Part shown: positions 53,553-63,188 of the stretch, one piece after another | Position numbering within the stretch: the stretch's first letter is position 1 | Layout: each line of letters begins with the position of its first letter | Assembly (NCBI RefSeq): GCF_900172225.1 | Contig: NZ_FWFO01000001.1 | Coordinates: 310,001 to 374,000, forward strand | Reading direction: 5' to 3' | Origin: Falsiruegeria litorea R37 | Lineage (GTDB): Bacteria; Pseudomonadota; Alphaproteobacteria; Rhodobacterales; Rhodobacteraceae | DNA: 64,000 nucleotides | Translations under genes and position numbers: made by a program | Notes under the pieces: generated by a model | Databases searched by the model: none | Told to the model about the DNA's origin: nothing | What the model saw: the letters and a program-made list of their open reading frames with translations, nothing else

Positions 53553-54232
53553 GATGGGTGAAAGGCTTTCATATGGTGAGCGGTTTGGGCTTGGCTGCGT
53601 CCGGCCCCGACGCTGACCGGGCAGGCCAGGCGGGTGGCGCAACCTTGGGTTAGACAGCTTTTTCCGTCCGCTGTGTTCAGGTAGGCGTGGCAACTGTCGA
53701 CGTCATAAAACGACTGAGCGTTCAAGGCGCCGACCGGACAGGCCGTTGTGCAGGGTGCGGGGCAGTCGATGCAAGGGGACAGGTCAGTTGGCGCTGGAAT
53801 GTCAAACTCCTGCTCGAAATGCAAAGCCCCCCGGAATGAGATCAACATGCCCACCGTGTCATGAATCAGGGCGCCCACAGGGCTGGAAAAGGTGCGTCCA
53901 GATTTCAACGCCCAATCGATGAAGGGCGTGTAGGGCGGGCCGCCAAAGGGAAAATAGGCCGTCCCTGTCAGATCCTGCGCCAGCCCCTGAACGATGCGTG
54001 TCGACCATCTGTCGATGGGGTGGGGTTGCTTGTCCAGCCACTCGGGTGAGGTTTCGAACGTGCCCCAGAACTCCGACCCTGTGCCAAGCAGGATCAGCGT
54101 GCCCCCATTGAGTTGCTTAGCCCCGCTCACGCGCGGGTGTTGCGCGCCCATGACAATCAGACCGACATCCTGCACAGCCGCTTCAACTTGGGCATAGGTT
54201 ACTTGCGCTGAAAGGGGAGCACCAGGCTCCAT
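53549..54232 (-). CDS. 4Fe-4S ferredoxin-like protein
   Basis: About 227 residues. A cysteine-rich block CIDCPAPCTTACPVGALN, followed by CHAYLN, CLTQGCATRLACP, would hold one or two 4Fe-4S clusters. The N-terminal part (YFPFGGPPYTPFIDWALKSG, 20 residues) resembles the family of ferredoxin-like proteins found in Rhodobacteraceae, distantly like the QueG C-terminal half. The start is uncertain; ATG 54232 is used, which overlaps the upstream hydroxylase gene by 34 bases, and ATG 54262 is possible. The redox partner is unknown. Confidence 0.7.
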   Translation of the reverse strand: MEPGAPLSAQVTYAQVEAAVQDVGLIVMGAQHPRVSGAKQLNGGTLILLGTGSEFWGTFETSPEWLDKQPHPIDRWSTRIVQGLAQDLTGTAYFPFGGPPYTPFIDWALKSGRTFSSPVGALIHDTVGMLISFRGALHFEQEFDIPAPTDLSPCIDCPAPCTTACPVGALNAQSFYDVDSCHAYLNTADGKSCLTQGCATRLACPVSVGAGRSQAQTAHHMKAFHPS

Positions 54233-54993
54233 TTCAGGTGCGCGGGGCGGTCGTCCTGCCATTCCAATCCCACCGTCATCTGGTCATGCCCTTGCTCTGG
54301 CTGCGCGACATAGGTGCCAAACATACGGTCCCAGATCGACAGGGCGAACCCATAGTTGCTGTCATGTTCATGCCGGTGCACCGAATGATGAACCCGGTGC
54401 ATATCCGGCGTTACCAGAACCCTACGCAGGACAGCATCCAGAGCAAGAGGAACTTTCAGGTTTGAATGATTGAACAGCGCCGTGCCATTGAGCAGAATTT
54501 CAAAGATCAGCACGGCCAAGGCACTTGGCCCGAGCAGATAGACCACCCCAATCTTCAACAGCATCGACAGGGCGATCTCGATGGGATGAAAACGCACCGC
54601 GGTGGTCACATCCATGTCCCGGTCGGCATGATGAACCCGGTGCAGGCGCCAGAGCAGAGGTACCTTATGGGTGATCAGATGCTGCGCCCAAATCGCCAGG
54701 TCCAGGAGCAGTACACAGATGACCAGTTCCAACCAAATGGGCCAGTTCAAGGCGTTGAACAGCCCCCAGCCCTGTGCCTGAGCATCCAGCGCTGCGCCAA
54801 TCGCCAAGAGAGGCAACAGAGCGGTCATCAGGCGAAGGGTCAGGGTGTTCAGGATCGTGATGCCCAGATTGGTCTGCCAGCGATCTAGGCGCGACAAGGC
54901 GCGCGACCTGCGCGGCAGCAGGGCTTCGGCCAGGGCGAAACCAGCGAACAAGCCTACAAAGATGGCAAAGCGGATGGGGATATCATTCTCCAT
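54199..54993 (-). CDS. Sterol desaturase / fatty acid hydroxylase-type membrane protein
   Basis: A 264-residue membrane di-iron protein. The histidine motifs HLITH, HRVHHAD and HRVHHSVH with nearby His-Glu-His are the eight-histidine set of the fatty acid hydroxylase superfamily. Four or so hydrophobic segments precede and separate them. Substrates in bacteria include lipids, carotenoids and ornithine lipids, so none can be assigned. The downstream ferredoxin-like gene overlaps it and could supply electrons, which is inference. Confidence 0.85.
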   Translation of the reverse strand: MENDIPIRFAIFVGLFAGFALAEALLPRRSRALSRLDRWQTNLGITILNTLTLRLMTALLPLLAIGAALDAQAQGWGLFNALNWPIWLELVICVLLLDLAIWAQHLITHKVPLLWRLHRVHHADRDMDVTTAVRFHPIEIALSMLLKIGVVYLLGPSALAVLIFEILLNGTALFNHSNLKVPLALDAVLRRVLVTPDMHRVHHSVHRHEHDSNYGFALSIWDRMFGTYVAQPEQGHDQMTVGLEWQDDRPAHLKWSLVLPFQRK

Positions 54994-55050
54994 CCGTTCA
55001 TATTCATCTGACGTTATGTGTTGTGCAACCCAGAACGCGACACGTTTGCG

Positions 55051-55914
55051 TCAGTTGGGGCGTATCATCGAGCCTGCACCGTGATCGGTGAAGAGTTCCA
55101 GCAAGACACAGTTCTGCACCCGACCATCAACGATGGTGCAGGCTCTGACCCCGTTGCGCACGGCGTCCAGTGCGGTTTCGGTCTTGGGGATCATGCCACC
55201 GGCGATGACGCCGCTTGTGGTCATGGCTTCGACATCTGCTGCCTTAAGCTCGGTGACTACATCGCCTGCAGCATTCTTCACGCCGGCCACATCGGTCAGC
55301 AGGAGCAACCGGTCGGCCTGCAGGGCCGAGGCGATGGCACCGGCAGCTGTGTCACCGTTGATGTTGAAGGTCTCACCACCCCGACCGGCACCCAGGGGGG
55401 CGATGACCGGGATCACGTCCTTTTCAAACAGATCATGCAGGATTTTGGGGTTCATCTGCGATGGCGTGCCGACAAACCCAAGCGAGGCGTCGGTTTGATC
55501 ACAGGTGATCAGGTTGGCATCCTTGCCTGACAGGCCAACGGCTGTGCCACCCTGCGCATTGATTGCCTGAACAATGCGCTTGTTCACAACACCGGACAAC
55601 ACCATTTCGACTACTTCGACGGTGGCGGCATCGGTAACGCGCTTGCCGTTCACGAACTCGGACTGGATGTCCAGTTTCTTCAACATTGCGTTGATCATAG
55701 GACCACCGCCGTGGACGATCACCGGGTTCACACCGACTTGCTGCATCAGCACGATATCGCGGGCAAAACTCTCCATCGCCTCGTCGCTGCCCATGGCATG
55801 CCCGCCCAGCTTGATGACGACAATCGCTCCGTCATAGCGTTGCAGGTATGGTAAGGCACTGCTGAGAGTGGCGGCGGTCGCAATCCAATCGCGGTTCATG
55901 TTCTGCTTCTTCAT
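55051..55914 (-). CDS. argB: Acetylglutamate kinase
   Basis: A 287-residue enzyme that phosphorylates N-acetylglutamate, the second step of arginine biosynthesis. [11 protein letters not shown] and [19 protein letters not shown] (19 residues) are the phosphate and substrate loops. The N-terminal helix region ([20 protein letters not shown], 20 residues) is that of arginine-sensitive, PII-binding hexameric forms. ATG 55914 follows AAGGGACC; the longer frame to 55995 is rejected. Confidence 0.95.
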   Translation of the reverse strand: MKKQNMNRDWIATAATLSSALPYLQRYDGAIVVIKLGGHAMGSDEAMESFARDIVLMQQVGVNPVIVHGGGPMINAMLKKLDIQSEFVNGKRVTDAATVEVVEMVLSGVVNKRIVQAINAQGGTAVGLSGKDANLITCDQTDASLGFVGTPSQMNPKILHDLFEKDVIPVIAPLGAGRGGETFNINGDTAAGAIASALQADRLLLLTDVAGVKNAAGDVVTELKAADVEAMTTSGVIAGGMIPKTETALDAVRNGVRACTIVDGRVQNCVLLELFTDHGAGSMIRPN

Positions 55915-56028
55915 CGTCCAGGTCCCTTTGGGCACCCGTGTTAGGGCGTTTGACAACATAAGCCAAGATACGATTGCCCTAAGTGAGCCCGCCACGGAGG
56001 TGACACACCGCCGCGACAGGGTTTGAGG

Positions 56029-56529
56029 TCAGCTAAGTGCGGGTTTCATAGCTGGCATGTTGTCCAGGATTAGCAGGGGCAAATGGATATTTTCGACCAG
56101 ATCATACCAACCTTCGCGCCGTTCCCATGCGTCTAGCACAGCGCCGGTGTAGGGGGGCACAGCAACCATCTGTTTACCAATCTCGGCCTTGATGCGGAAC
56201 ACAGCGGTCAAGGTGTCGGATTTTGGTCCGATCCATTCCACAACGGCGCCGGGGATATGATTGGTCGCGATTTTGGCCGGTTCGGATGCAGGCAGGGCAA
56301 CCTCTCAACGGTCGGCAGCGATTTTTTCGCCGTCGCGACCGTCGTATTGCGTGATGAACATCATCACCCGGTCGGTGATGGCCAGAATGATCAGGAACGG
56401 GATGACAAAGAGGCCCGCGTAAAAGTGCCATCGACAAGCGGACAGGTAGAACTCTGGCGCACAGCCATCAGGGGGGTGGGTATCACCCATGGATGTGGTG
56501 TTGGTGTTCAACGCCATTGAAGTCTTCAT
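56029..56529 (-). pseudogene. Broken PepSY-TM family gene
   Basis: The N-terminal part holds WHFYAGLFVIPFLIILAITD (20 residues), the first helix of PepSY-associated membrane proteins (iron/siderophore reductase-like). In the same frame an in-frame TGA lies at 56305-56307 (read on the minus strand), and after it the same family continues with VPPYTGAVLDAWERREGWYD (20 residues) and a second helix start. It then ends at a stop near 56029, far short of the usual length of over 350 residues. So there is an internal nonsense codon plus loss of the C-terminal half. It sits between engB and argB. Confidence 0.75.
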
Positions 56530-56751
56530 ATCGGAACGGGCTGTGCGCCGGGGGCACAGGCTGATGTGTGTTTTGGTTGTTCTCGAGAGGTTAGGAGAGT
56601 GCAGGCGGTCCGCGCGCATCACAGCGCCAGTGGAACCCGGCCGAACGATGCGTGAATTCGGCACGGCCCCAACGGGCCTGAGCCGGGAAGATCAGGGGAA
56701 ATGGTCCGGTAGAGGCAAGTTAAATCGCGGTATCTGCAACCTTGGCAAAGA

Positions 56752-57405
56752 TCATTCCAGGGTCGCTATCACCGATCGTAAGGTCGAGATGCCATCGCCT
56801 TTTTCAGACGAGGTCAGGATGATCTCGGGGAAGGCGGCGGGGTGTTTGGACAACGCACCGCGTACCTGCGCCAGAATGCGCTCGCGGTCCTTGGCCTTGA
56901 CCTTGTCGGTCTTGGTCAGGACGCATTGAAAGGTCACGGCGCTGGTGTCCAGCAGCTTCATGATCTCATCATCCACCGGTTTGACGCCGTGACGTGCATC
57001 GATCAGCACAAAGGCACGGCGCAGGGTCTGACGCCCGCTGAGGTATTGCTTCAGCAGCCGTTGCCATTTCTCGACAACCGGCAGGGGGGCGTTGGCATAG
57101 CCATAGCCCGGTAAGTCGACCAAATAGAGCTCGGGTCCTTGAGTGAAATAGTTGATCTCTTGCGTGCGGCCGGGGGTGTTGGATGCGCGCGCCAGACCCT
57201 TGGTTCCGGTCAGCGCATTGATCAGGCTGGATTTGCCCACGTTCGAACGACCGGCAAAACACACCTCTATCCGGTCTGCAGGGGGCAGGCCGGACATGGC
57301 GACGACGCCTTTGACGAACTCGGATTGCCCAGCAAAGAGCTTGCGGCCGCGCTCGATGGTGGCGGTGTCCGGGGTTTCAACCTCGGGGAACGGAAGTTGG
57401 GTCAT
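56752..57405 (-). CDS. engB: Ribosome biogenesis GTP-binding protein EngB/YsxC
   Basis: A 217-residue GTPase needed for late 50S assembly. GRSNVGKSSLINALTG holds the P-loop, followed by SNTPGRTQEINYF (switch I), DLPGYGYA (switch II) and TKTDKVK. ATG 57405 overlaps the MOSC stop by 4 bases; the longer frame to 57486 is rejected. It lies in the yidC-MOSC-engB order typical of this group. Confidence 0.94.
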   Translation of the reverse strand: MTQLPFPEVETPDTATIERGRKLFAGQSEFVKGVVAMSGLPPADRIEVCFAGRSNVGKSSLINALTGTKGLARASNTPGRTQEINYFTQGPELYLVDLPGYGYANAPLPVVEKWQRLLKQYLSGRQTLRRAFVLIDARHGVKPVDDEIMKLLDTSAVTFQCVLTKTDKVKAKDRERILAQVRGALSKHPAAFPEIILTSSEKGDGISTLRSVIATLE

Positions 57406-58142
57406 AGCAGAGTTACCTTGTCTCCGACGGACAGTTGGCCGCCTTGGATCACTTCGGCCTGGACGCTGAAATCCTGATGGCCCCAATGCGACAATGCGCC
57501 CAAAGTATCAGCGTCGCGAATGCCAGTGTCAGGGTTCGCTGTGGTGGCCAGGCAGCGGGTCGTGGGTTCAATAACGCGGAACACGGCCTCGCCGATTTGA
57601 ACCTCACGTCCGACCCAGTCGAGTTCTTGCCATTCGGGCACCTGATCGAACCAGACATTGCCGCGCCAACGATGAATGGACAGGTCCTGCCCTATTTGAC
57701 GCTCGACCGCGCGGTGCGAGGCCATGTTGCACAGGGTCACGGATGGGAAATCGGCATCTGTCATGCCGCGTCCGGACACCCGCACAAGCCGGGCAGAAGC
57801 CGCGCGATCGGCAGGCATCAGGGGTTTCACCCAGTCCAGGAATGTTTGCGTGTCACTCGCTGGATCGAACTCCAGGTCGGGGCAATCGGGATGCGACAGG
57901 ATGATCCGCCCGCTGTCCATCAGCTTGCAGGTCACAGCCATAAGTTGCGGTGCCTTTGCTCCGCGACTGAAGTTGGCGCAAGGCACCCATTCAGAGCCAT
58001 CGGCCTTGGACTGTTCATGGGCAACCGCCCAAATGCGATCCCCGGGCATGGTCTGCCCGGGGGTAAATGTTGCCTGCTGCACTGCCTCTCGGCCGTGGCT
58101 CTTTATTGGATGCCGCCAGAGGCTGGTGACGAAACCGGTCAT
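57402..58142 (-). CDS. MOSC-domain protein
   Basis: A 246-residue protein with an N-terminal MOSC beta-barrel (FVTSLWRHPIKSHGREAVQQ, 20 residues) and a MOSC domain ending in a segment with the conserved cysteine CLATTANPDTGIRD. MOSC proteins handle sulfur for molybdenum cofactor or reduce N-hydroxylated compounds; the role here is not known. It overlaps yidC and engB by 4 bases each. Confidence 0.88.
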   Translation of the reverse strand: MTGFVTSLWRHPIKSHGREAVQQATFTPGQTMPGDRIWAVAHEQSKADGSEWVPCANFSRGAKAPQLMAVTCKLMDSGRIILSHPDCPDLEFDPASDTQTFLDWVKPLMPADRAASARLVRVSGRGMTDADFPSVTLCNMASHRAVERQIGQDLSIHRWRGNVWFDQVPEWQELDWVGREVQIGEAVFRVIEPTTRCLATTANPDTGIRDADTLGALSHWGHQDFSVQAEVIQGGQLSVGDKVTLL

Positions 58143-59959
58143 TTTTGATCCGGTTTCGGTGACTTCTTGAACGAAGATTTGATGTTGCCGAAGACATCGG
58201 GCTTATAGCCCTGGCTGCGCATGATCAGATACTGCTGCGTGAACGTGATCGTGTTGTTCGCAATCCAGTAGACCACAAGACCGCTGGCAAAGCTGCCCAG
58301 CATGAACATGAACACCCAAGGCATCCAGGCAAAGATCATCTGCTGGGTTGGGTCGGTGGGCGCGGGGTTCAGTTTCTGTTGCAGCCACATCGAGATACCC
58401 AACAGCAGTGGCAGGATACCGATGAAGACCAGCGCCATGATCGATTCCGGTGCAGGACCGCCCCAAGGCAACCAACCAAAACCGTTCAGGATTGAGGTTG
58501 GGTCAGGCGCGCTGAGGTCTTGGAACGGGCCAAACCAGGGCGCTTGACGCAGTTCGATGGTGACAAAGATCACCTTGTAGAGCGAGAAGAAGATCGGGAT
58601 CTGCAACAGGATCGGCAGACAGCCCGCGGCCGGGTTCACCTTCTCCTTCTTGTAAAGCTCCATCATGCCTTGCTGCATCTTCTGGCGGTCGTCGCCAGCG
58701 GCCTCTTTCAAGGCCTCCATCTGCGGCTGCAGCTCTTTCATCTTCGCCATCGAGACATAGGACTTATAGGCCAGTGGGAAGAGGATGGCCTTGATGATCA
58801 GAGTGAGGCCAACGATTGACCAACCCATGTTTCCGATCAACTTGTTGATCTCGTGCAGCAGCCAGAAGATCGGCTTGGTCAGGAAGAAGAACCAGCCCCA
58901 GTCGATGCTGTCGATGTAACCTTCGATGCCGGTGCGCTCGTAGTTGCGAATGGTTTCCCATTCCTTGGCGCCCGCAAACAGACGGGTCGAAACGGCGGCG
59001 GTTTCACCATCTGCAATGGTCATCGTCGGTAGGACTGTTTCAGCCTGATAGATCTTGCGGCGGTCATCATATTTGGCCGCTGCCTTGAACTTACTGCCGG
59101 GCTCCGGGATCAACGTCGTCATCCAATAGTGGTCGGTAAAGCCGATCCAGCCGTTTTCCTGAACCTGGAATACCTCGGCCTGCGCGCCTTCGTTCGGGTC
59201 GACGTCAAAGTCACGCACGTTTTTGTACGAAATCTCGGCCAGGGTGCCATCGGTCATGCCGACAACGCCTTCATGCAGGATGAAAAAGCCTTTGAGCCCC
59301 GGCAGATCGGCATCCTCACCCGCGCCGTGACGTGCCAGAATGCCATAGGGTGCCATGCTTGCGGCAGCGCCAGAATTGTTGCTGACTGATTGGGTGACCG
59401 AGAACATGTAGTTGTCGTCGACCGAGATTTCGCGGCGGAAAGTCAGGCCATTGGGGCTCTGCCATGCCAGCGTGATCGGGGTGTCGACCGTCAAGGTGGT
59501 CCCTTTTTCGAGGGTCCAGTTGGTGTTGGCACCGGGAACATCATCACCCGAAACACCCGAGCCGGGCGCCCAACCATAAAGAGCATAGTACGCCGATTCC
59601 GAACCCAGCGGGTAAAGAACCTTTTCGATCGGCGCATCGGGCTCGATCGAAACGCGATAATCCTTCAGCGAGAGGTCGTCGATACGACCGCCTTTGAGTG
59701 AAACGCTACCGGTCAGGCGCGGGGTGTCGATATCGATCCGAGGCGCTTCGGCGGCGTCTTCGGCGGCAGCTTCAACTGGGCCCGTGGTTGTCGCGTCTGC
59801 GGCAGACGGCGCTGTGGCAACAGAACTCTCGGTTGCTGTGATAGTCGCGTCCTCGGTCGGGGTGCTGGGCTCTGGTGGCGGGAACAGCACGAACCAAACC
59901 AGGATCACGAGAAAACTAAGCGCGGTTGCGAGGATGAGATTCTTGTTCTGATCGTCCAT
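58139..59959 (-). CDS. yidC: Membrane protein insertase YidC
   Basis: A 606-residue insertase. The first helix (NLILATALSFLVILVWFVLF, 20 residues) is followed by an acidic linker, the large periplasmic beta-domain (about 80-350), and five conserved helices, including GCLPILLQIPIFFSLYKVIF (20 residues) with a hydrophilic-groove neighbourhood. It acts alone and with SecYEG. The gene begins 126 bases downstream of the EAL gene. rpmH and rnpA, common upstream neighbours, are not adjacent. Confidence 0.95.
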   Translation of the reverse strand: MDDQNKNLILATALSFLVILVWFVLFPPPEPSTPTEDATITATESSVATAPSAADATTTGPVEAAAEDAAEAPRIDIDTPRLTGSVSLKGGRIDDLSLKDYRVSIEPDAPIEKVLYPLGSESAYYALYGWAPGSGVSGDDVPGANTNWTLEKGTTLTVDTPITLAWQSPNGLTFRREISVDDNYMFSVTQSVSNNSGAAASMAPYGILARHGAGEDADLPGLKGFFILHEGVVGMTDGTLAEISYKNVRDFDVDPNEGAQAEVFQVQENGWIGFTDHYWMTTLIPEPGSKFKAAAKYDDRRKIYQAETVLPTMTIADGETAAVSTRLFAGAKEWETIRNYERTGIEGYIDSIDWGWFFFLTKPIFWLLHEINKLIGNMGWSIVGLTLIIKAILFPLAYKSYVSMAKMKELQPQMEALKEAAGDDRQKMQQGMMELYKKEKVNPAAGCLPILLQIPIFFSLYKVIFVTIELRQAPWFGPFQDLSAPDPTSILNGFGWLPWGGPAPESIMALVFIGILPLLLGISMWLQQKLNPAPTDPTQQMIFAWMPWVFMFMLGSFASGLVVYWIANNTITFTQQYLIMRSQGYKPDVFGNIKSSFKKSPKPDQK

Positions 59960-60085
59960 CGGGGACAGCCACCTTGTGCGTTATGAGACAAGGGAGGGTT
60001 CAACAGAGTGCAGGTCCAAAGGTCAAGCGGAATCACGTCGCATCTGGGTCGAAAACAGGTTGAAACGCGGCAATGTGAGCCTGAT

Positions 60086-61627
60086 TCAGCCTGTTTCGCG
60101 TCCAATGCGTGGAGCGTCCTGCAGTTTCGCCTGATGAGCGGCAATCCAGTCCAGCGTCTGATCGAAGGGCATGGGTTTGCCGATGCCGAAGCCCTGAACA
60201 TGATCACATCCAAGCTGCGCTAGAAGCGCATGTTCACCGACTGTCTCGACCCCTTCCGCCAGAGTTTCCAACTCCAACCGTTCTGCCATTGTCAGGATCG
60301 CACCAATGAGGCGCTGTTGTTCGGGGTCGCGGTCGGCCTTCATGACAAAGGACCGATCGATCTTGATCCGTGTGATGGCAAAGCGACGGATGGATGCAAT
60401 GGACGCATGACCCGTGCCAAAGTCATCCAAGTCGATGCGGCACCCCAAGGCCCCCAATCCAGCAACATTTCGAGTTATGATGTCATCGGGTGTGTTGCTG
60501 AACACAGTTTCGAGGATTTCAACCGACAAACGGTCCGGGGTCAGATCGAACCGATCCAACTCCCACCGGATTTTTTCCACGAGTTCCGGGTTCCGCAACT
60601 CGTCCGAAGCAAAGTTGACGCCAACCCTGGGAACATCAACACCAGCGCCATCCCACGCCTTGAGGGCGGTCAACGCATGATAAAGCATTACTTGACCCAA
60701 ACGTTCGAGAAGACCGACATCTTCGATCATGGGAAGAAACTTGTCCGGCGTCAGGACGCCGCGGACTGGATGTGTCCAGCGTGCCAGTGCCTCAAAACCT
60801 GTTACAAGCCCGGTGTCTGTCGAGATTTGCGGCTGATACCAGGGTTGAATTTGACCGTTCTCCAGCGCGTTGATCAGTTCCGAGCGTAGGTCGTTGTCCA
60901 GCGCAGTTCGTTTCTGCATGTCGGGCGAAAAAGCGCGGATCGTCGACGGGCCACAAGCTTTTGCTTCGAGTAGGGCGACTTTGGCGGCATCCAGCCATTC
61001 TTTGGCGTTCGAGCCAGGTGCGCGAGATTGCTGACAGAACCCGATTGAGCAGGATACATAAATAGATGTCCCTTCTACGGATATCGGATCTTCGATCGCA
61101 CTTTGTATGCGACCAGCAAGCTGTATGCAAAGTTCCAGATCAAGCTGTGGAACTGGCGAGAGGCAAACCGCAAAGGTGCCGTCGTCAAGGCGTGCAATGG
61201 TGTCTTGATCCCTCACCGCAGACAGGACCCTTTCACCGCTGCGCTGCATGACAAGATCGTAAGTGGATTGCCCGAATCTGTTCGAAAGATCTTTGAACTC
61301 ATCAATTTCGATAAGGAAGTTCGCAGACTTGAGCCCTGTGGAATGGGTGTCAGTGTAGGTTTCTTCAACGGTTCGAACAAATTCGTCGCGAAGGACCAGG
61401 CCCGTTAGGTGGTCGCGGCGGCGGAAGGTTTCGGCGGGCCATTTACCTAAAGCACCTGCAAATGCGAACATGAGAGGTAAAGCGAGGGATGCGAACATCA
61501 ATGCAGCCTCGCCGCCGAGCCAAAACGCTCCAAGTGTTAACGCAGGCAGAAATGCCAGAATCGGAGGGCCCATCAATATTGGCAGCACCCGAGATCGGAG
61601 CTGGATAATATACTGAAAAATCCGCAT
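60086..61627 (-). CDS. EAL-domain c-di-GMP phosphodiesterase with degenerate GGDEF domain
   Basis: A 513-residue membrane protein. Two to three hydrophobic segments (about residues 10-60) precede a GGDEF domain whose active-site loop reads LDDGT (147-151) instead of GGDEF, so cyclase activity is unlikely. The EAL domain is complete: GFEALARW (EAL at 279-281), the NFAS/Asn region, EILE, the LDDFGTGHAS loop and KIDRSFV, and a LAEGVET loop. It probably degrades c-di-GMP, with the GGDEF part as regulator. ATG 61627 is used; a TTG at 61669 would extend it by 14 residues. Confidence 0.88.
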   Translation of the reverse strand: MRIFQYIIQLRSRVLPILMGPPILAFLPALTLGAFWLGGEAALMFASLALPLMFAFAGALGKWPAETFRRRDHLTGLVLRDEFVRTVEETYTDTHSTGLKSANFLIEIDEFKDLSNRFGQSTYDLVMQRSGERVLSAVRDQDTIARLDDGTFAVCLSPVPQLDLELCIQLAGRIQSAIEDPISVEGTSIYVSCSIGFCQQSRAPGSNAKEWLDAAKVALLEAKACGPSTIRAFSPDMQKRTALDNDLRSELINALENGQIQPWYQPQISTDTGLVTGFEALARWTHPVRGVLTPDKFLPMIEDVGLLERLGQVMLYHALTALKAWDGAGVDVPRVGVNFASDELRNPELVEKIRWELDRFDLTPDRLSVEILETVFSNTPDDIITRNVAGLGALGCRIDLDDFGTGHASIASIRRFAITRIKIDRSFVMKADRDPEQQRLIGAILTMAERLELETLAEGVETVGEHALLAQLGCDHVQGFGIGKPMPFDQTLDWIAAHQAKLQDAPRIGRETG

Positions 61628-61702
61628 TTTACTGGTTGGGCCTTTCGCTGAGGGACCATTTGCACGCAAGTGGAACCCTAGGAAACCAAACTGACCCAGA
61701 CG

Positions 61703-62572
61703 TTAACGGAGGGCGGGAATTTCGTTGGAATTTTCGGAAATTTTTTCTTCTGTCCGCATCAGACCCGCAAAATCAAACAGCTTGGGGTCGAGCAGATGCG
61801 AGGGGCGCGCGTTCATCAGAGCGCGGAACATGACCTGGCGACGACCGGGAGAGTTTGCCTCCCATCCATCAAGGATCTGCTTTACCTGCTGGCGCTGCAA
61901 ACCGTCCTGACTGCCACAGAGGTCACAGGGTATGATGGGATAACTCATCGCGGTGGCGAACTTCTCGCAATCGGCCTCGGCCACATGCGCGAGCGGACGA
62001 TAGACAAACAGATCCCCCTCTTCATTCACCAGCTTGGGCGGCATTGTCGCCAGACGCCCGCCGTGGAAGAGGTTCATGAAAAACGTCTCGAGGATATCGT
62101 CGCGGTGATGCCCCAGCACCACGGCCGAACACCCCTCTTCCCGCGCAATTCTGTAGAGATTTCCGCGCCTTAGTCGCGAGCAGAGCGCACAGAAGGTCCG
62201 GCCCTGAGGCACCTTGTCCATGACGACGGAATAGGTGTCCTGATACTCGATCCGATGCGGAACACCCATTTTCTCAAGGAATTCGGGCAGAACAGTCGCG
62301 GGAAATCCGGGCTGTCCCTGATCCAGATTGCAGGCCAGAATCTCGACCGGCAGCAACCCGCGCCACTGCAACTCATGCAGCACAGCCAGCAGCGTGTAAC
62401 TGTCCTTGCCGCCCGACAGACAGACCAGCCAGCGCGCGCCGCGTTCGATCATGCCGTATTGTTCAATGGCCTCGCGCGTATAGCGGACGATCCGCTTGCG
62501 AAGCTTCTTGAACTCGGTGGTCGAGGGCGCCCCGGCAAAGAGCGCATGAATATCGGTGTCATTGTCCAGCAT
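61703..62572 (-). CDS. ttcA: tRNA 2-thiocytidine biosynthesis protein TtcA
   Basis: A 289-residue ATP-dependent, iron-sulfur enzyme that thiolates C32 of some tRNAs. The PP-loop SGGKDSY (residues 53-59) activates the cytidine. Cys128 and Cys131 (CALC) and Cys216 and Cys219 (CDLC) are the paired cysteines of TtcA for the cluster. Length is normal. It faces the same way as the EAL gene. The 160 bases up to yidD (62573-62732) hold no gene. Confidence 0.93.
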   Translation of the reverse strand: MLDNDTDIHALFAGAPSTTEFKKLRKRIVRYTREAIEQYGMIERGARWLVCLSGGKDSYTLLAVLHELQWRGLLPVEILACNLDQGQPGFPATVLPEFLEKMGVPHRIEYQDTYSVVMDKVPQGRTFCALCSRLRRGNLYRIAREEGCSAVVLGHHRDDILETFFMNLFHGGRLATMPPKLVNEEGDLFVYRPLAHVAEADCEKFATAMSYPIIPCDLCGSQDGLQRQQVKQILDGWEANSPGRRQVMFRALMNARPSHLLDPKLFDFAGLMRTEEKISENSNEIPALR

Positions 62573-62732
62573 GGCCGGGGCTTACCCGAGTCGCGTGAAC
62601 CGGGCAAGGCCCGTGCGTTGCGGTAACACACTTGGGCAACGTGTGATCCGTTACCCCCCCCTGATTCTACCCTGTGACATGCGTGCACCATGCGTGCACA
62701 GGGCGTGCACCGACGATGCAGCTCTTGGGCCG

Positions 62733-63014
62733 TTAATCTTTGCCGCAACACCCGCAGGAGCGGGCGTCCGTCTCAGATGTGGAACCCGGCACGGGATCAT
62801 AGCCGCTGCTGCCCCAGGGATGACACCGCCCGATGCGCCGCGCGGCCAAAAGGCTGCCCTTGATCGCGCCGTGCTTCTCCAACGCCTCCATCGCATAGGC
62901 CGAGCAGGTCGGCTGATAGCGACAGTTGAAACCCACCCAGGGGCTGAAGATCAGCCGATAGGCCCGCACGGGCAGGGCAACGATATGGGCAAACGGGGTC
63001 ATGGGTGGGAACAT
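62733..63014 (-). CDS. yidD: Membrane protein insertion efficiency factor YidD
   Basis: A 93-residue small protein linked with Yid[21 protein letters not shown] (20 residues) with [13 protein letters not shown] and a [15 protein letters not shown] end are diagnostic. An ATG at 62999 would shorten it by five residues. It is 2.8 kb from yidC here, with ttcA and the EAL gene between, so the usual adjacency is lost. Confidence 0.93.
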   Translation of the reverse strand: MFPPMTPFAHIVALPVRAYRLIFSPWVGFNCRYQPTCSAYAMEALEKHGAIKGSLLAARRIGRCHPWGSSGYDPVPGSTSETDARSCGCCGKD

Positions 63015-63188
63015 AGGGAGGAATGTGGGGCGGGGGAAGGTGGGGTGATTGTTGTCGTACGCCGAAAATTGTCGGTAAAAGATTCACTTTGCGAAATCCT
63101 ACGACCGTTCCTCATCCGACTTCTGTGCACAAAACTGCAAAAGACCAGTTCGAGCCCAGAGTGAAGGATAATGCGATCTAGACCAAGG

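Noticed and set aside
56305-56307. In-frame TGA in the PepSY-TM gene as a selenocysteine codon
   Set aside because: PepSY proteins are not known selenoproteins, no SECIS-like stem is evident, and the gene is truncated as well.
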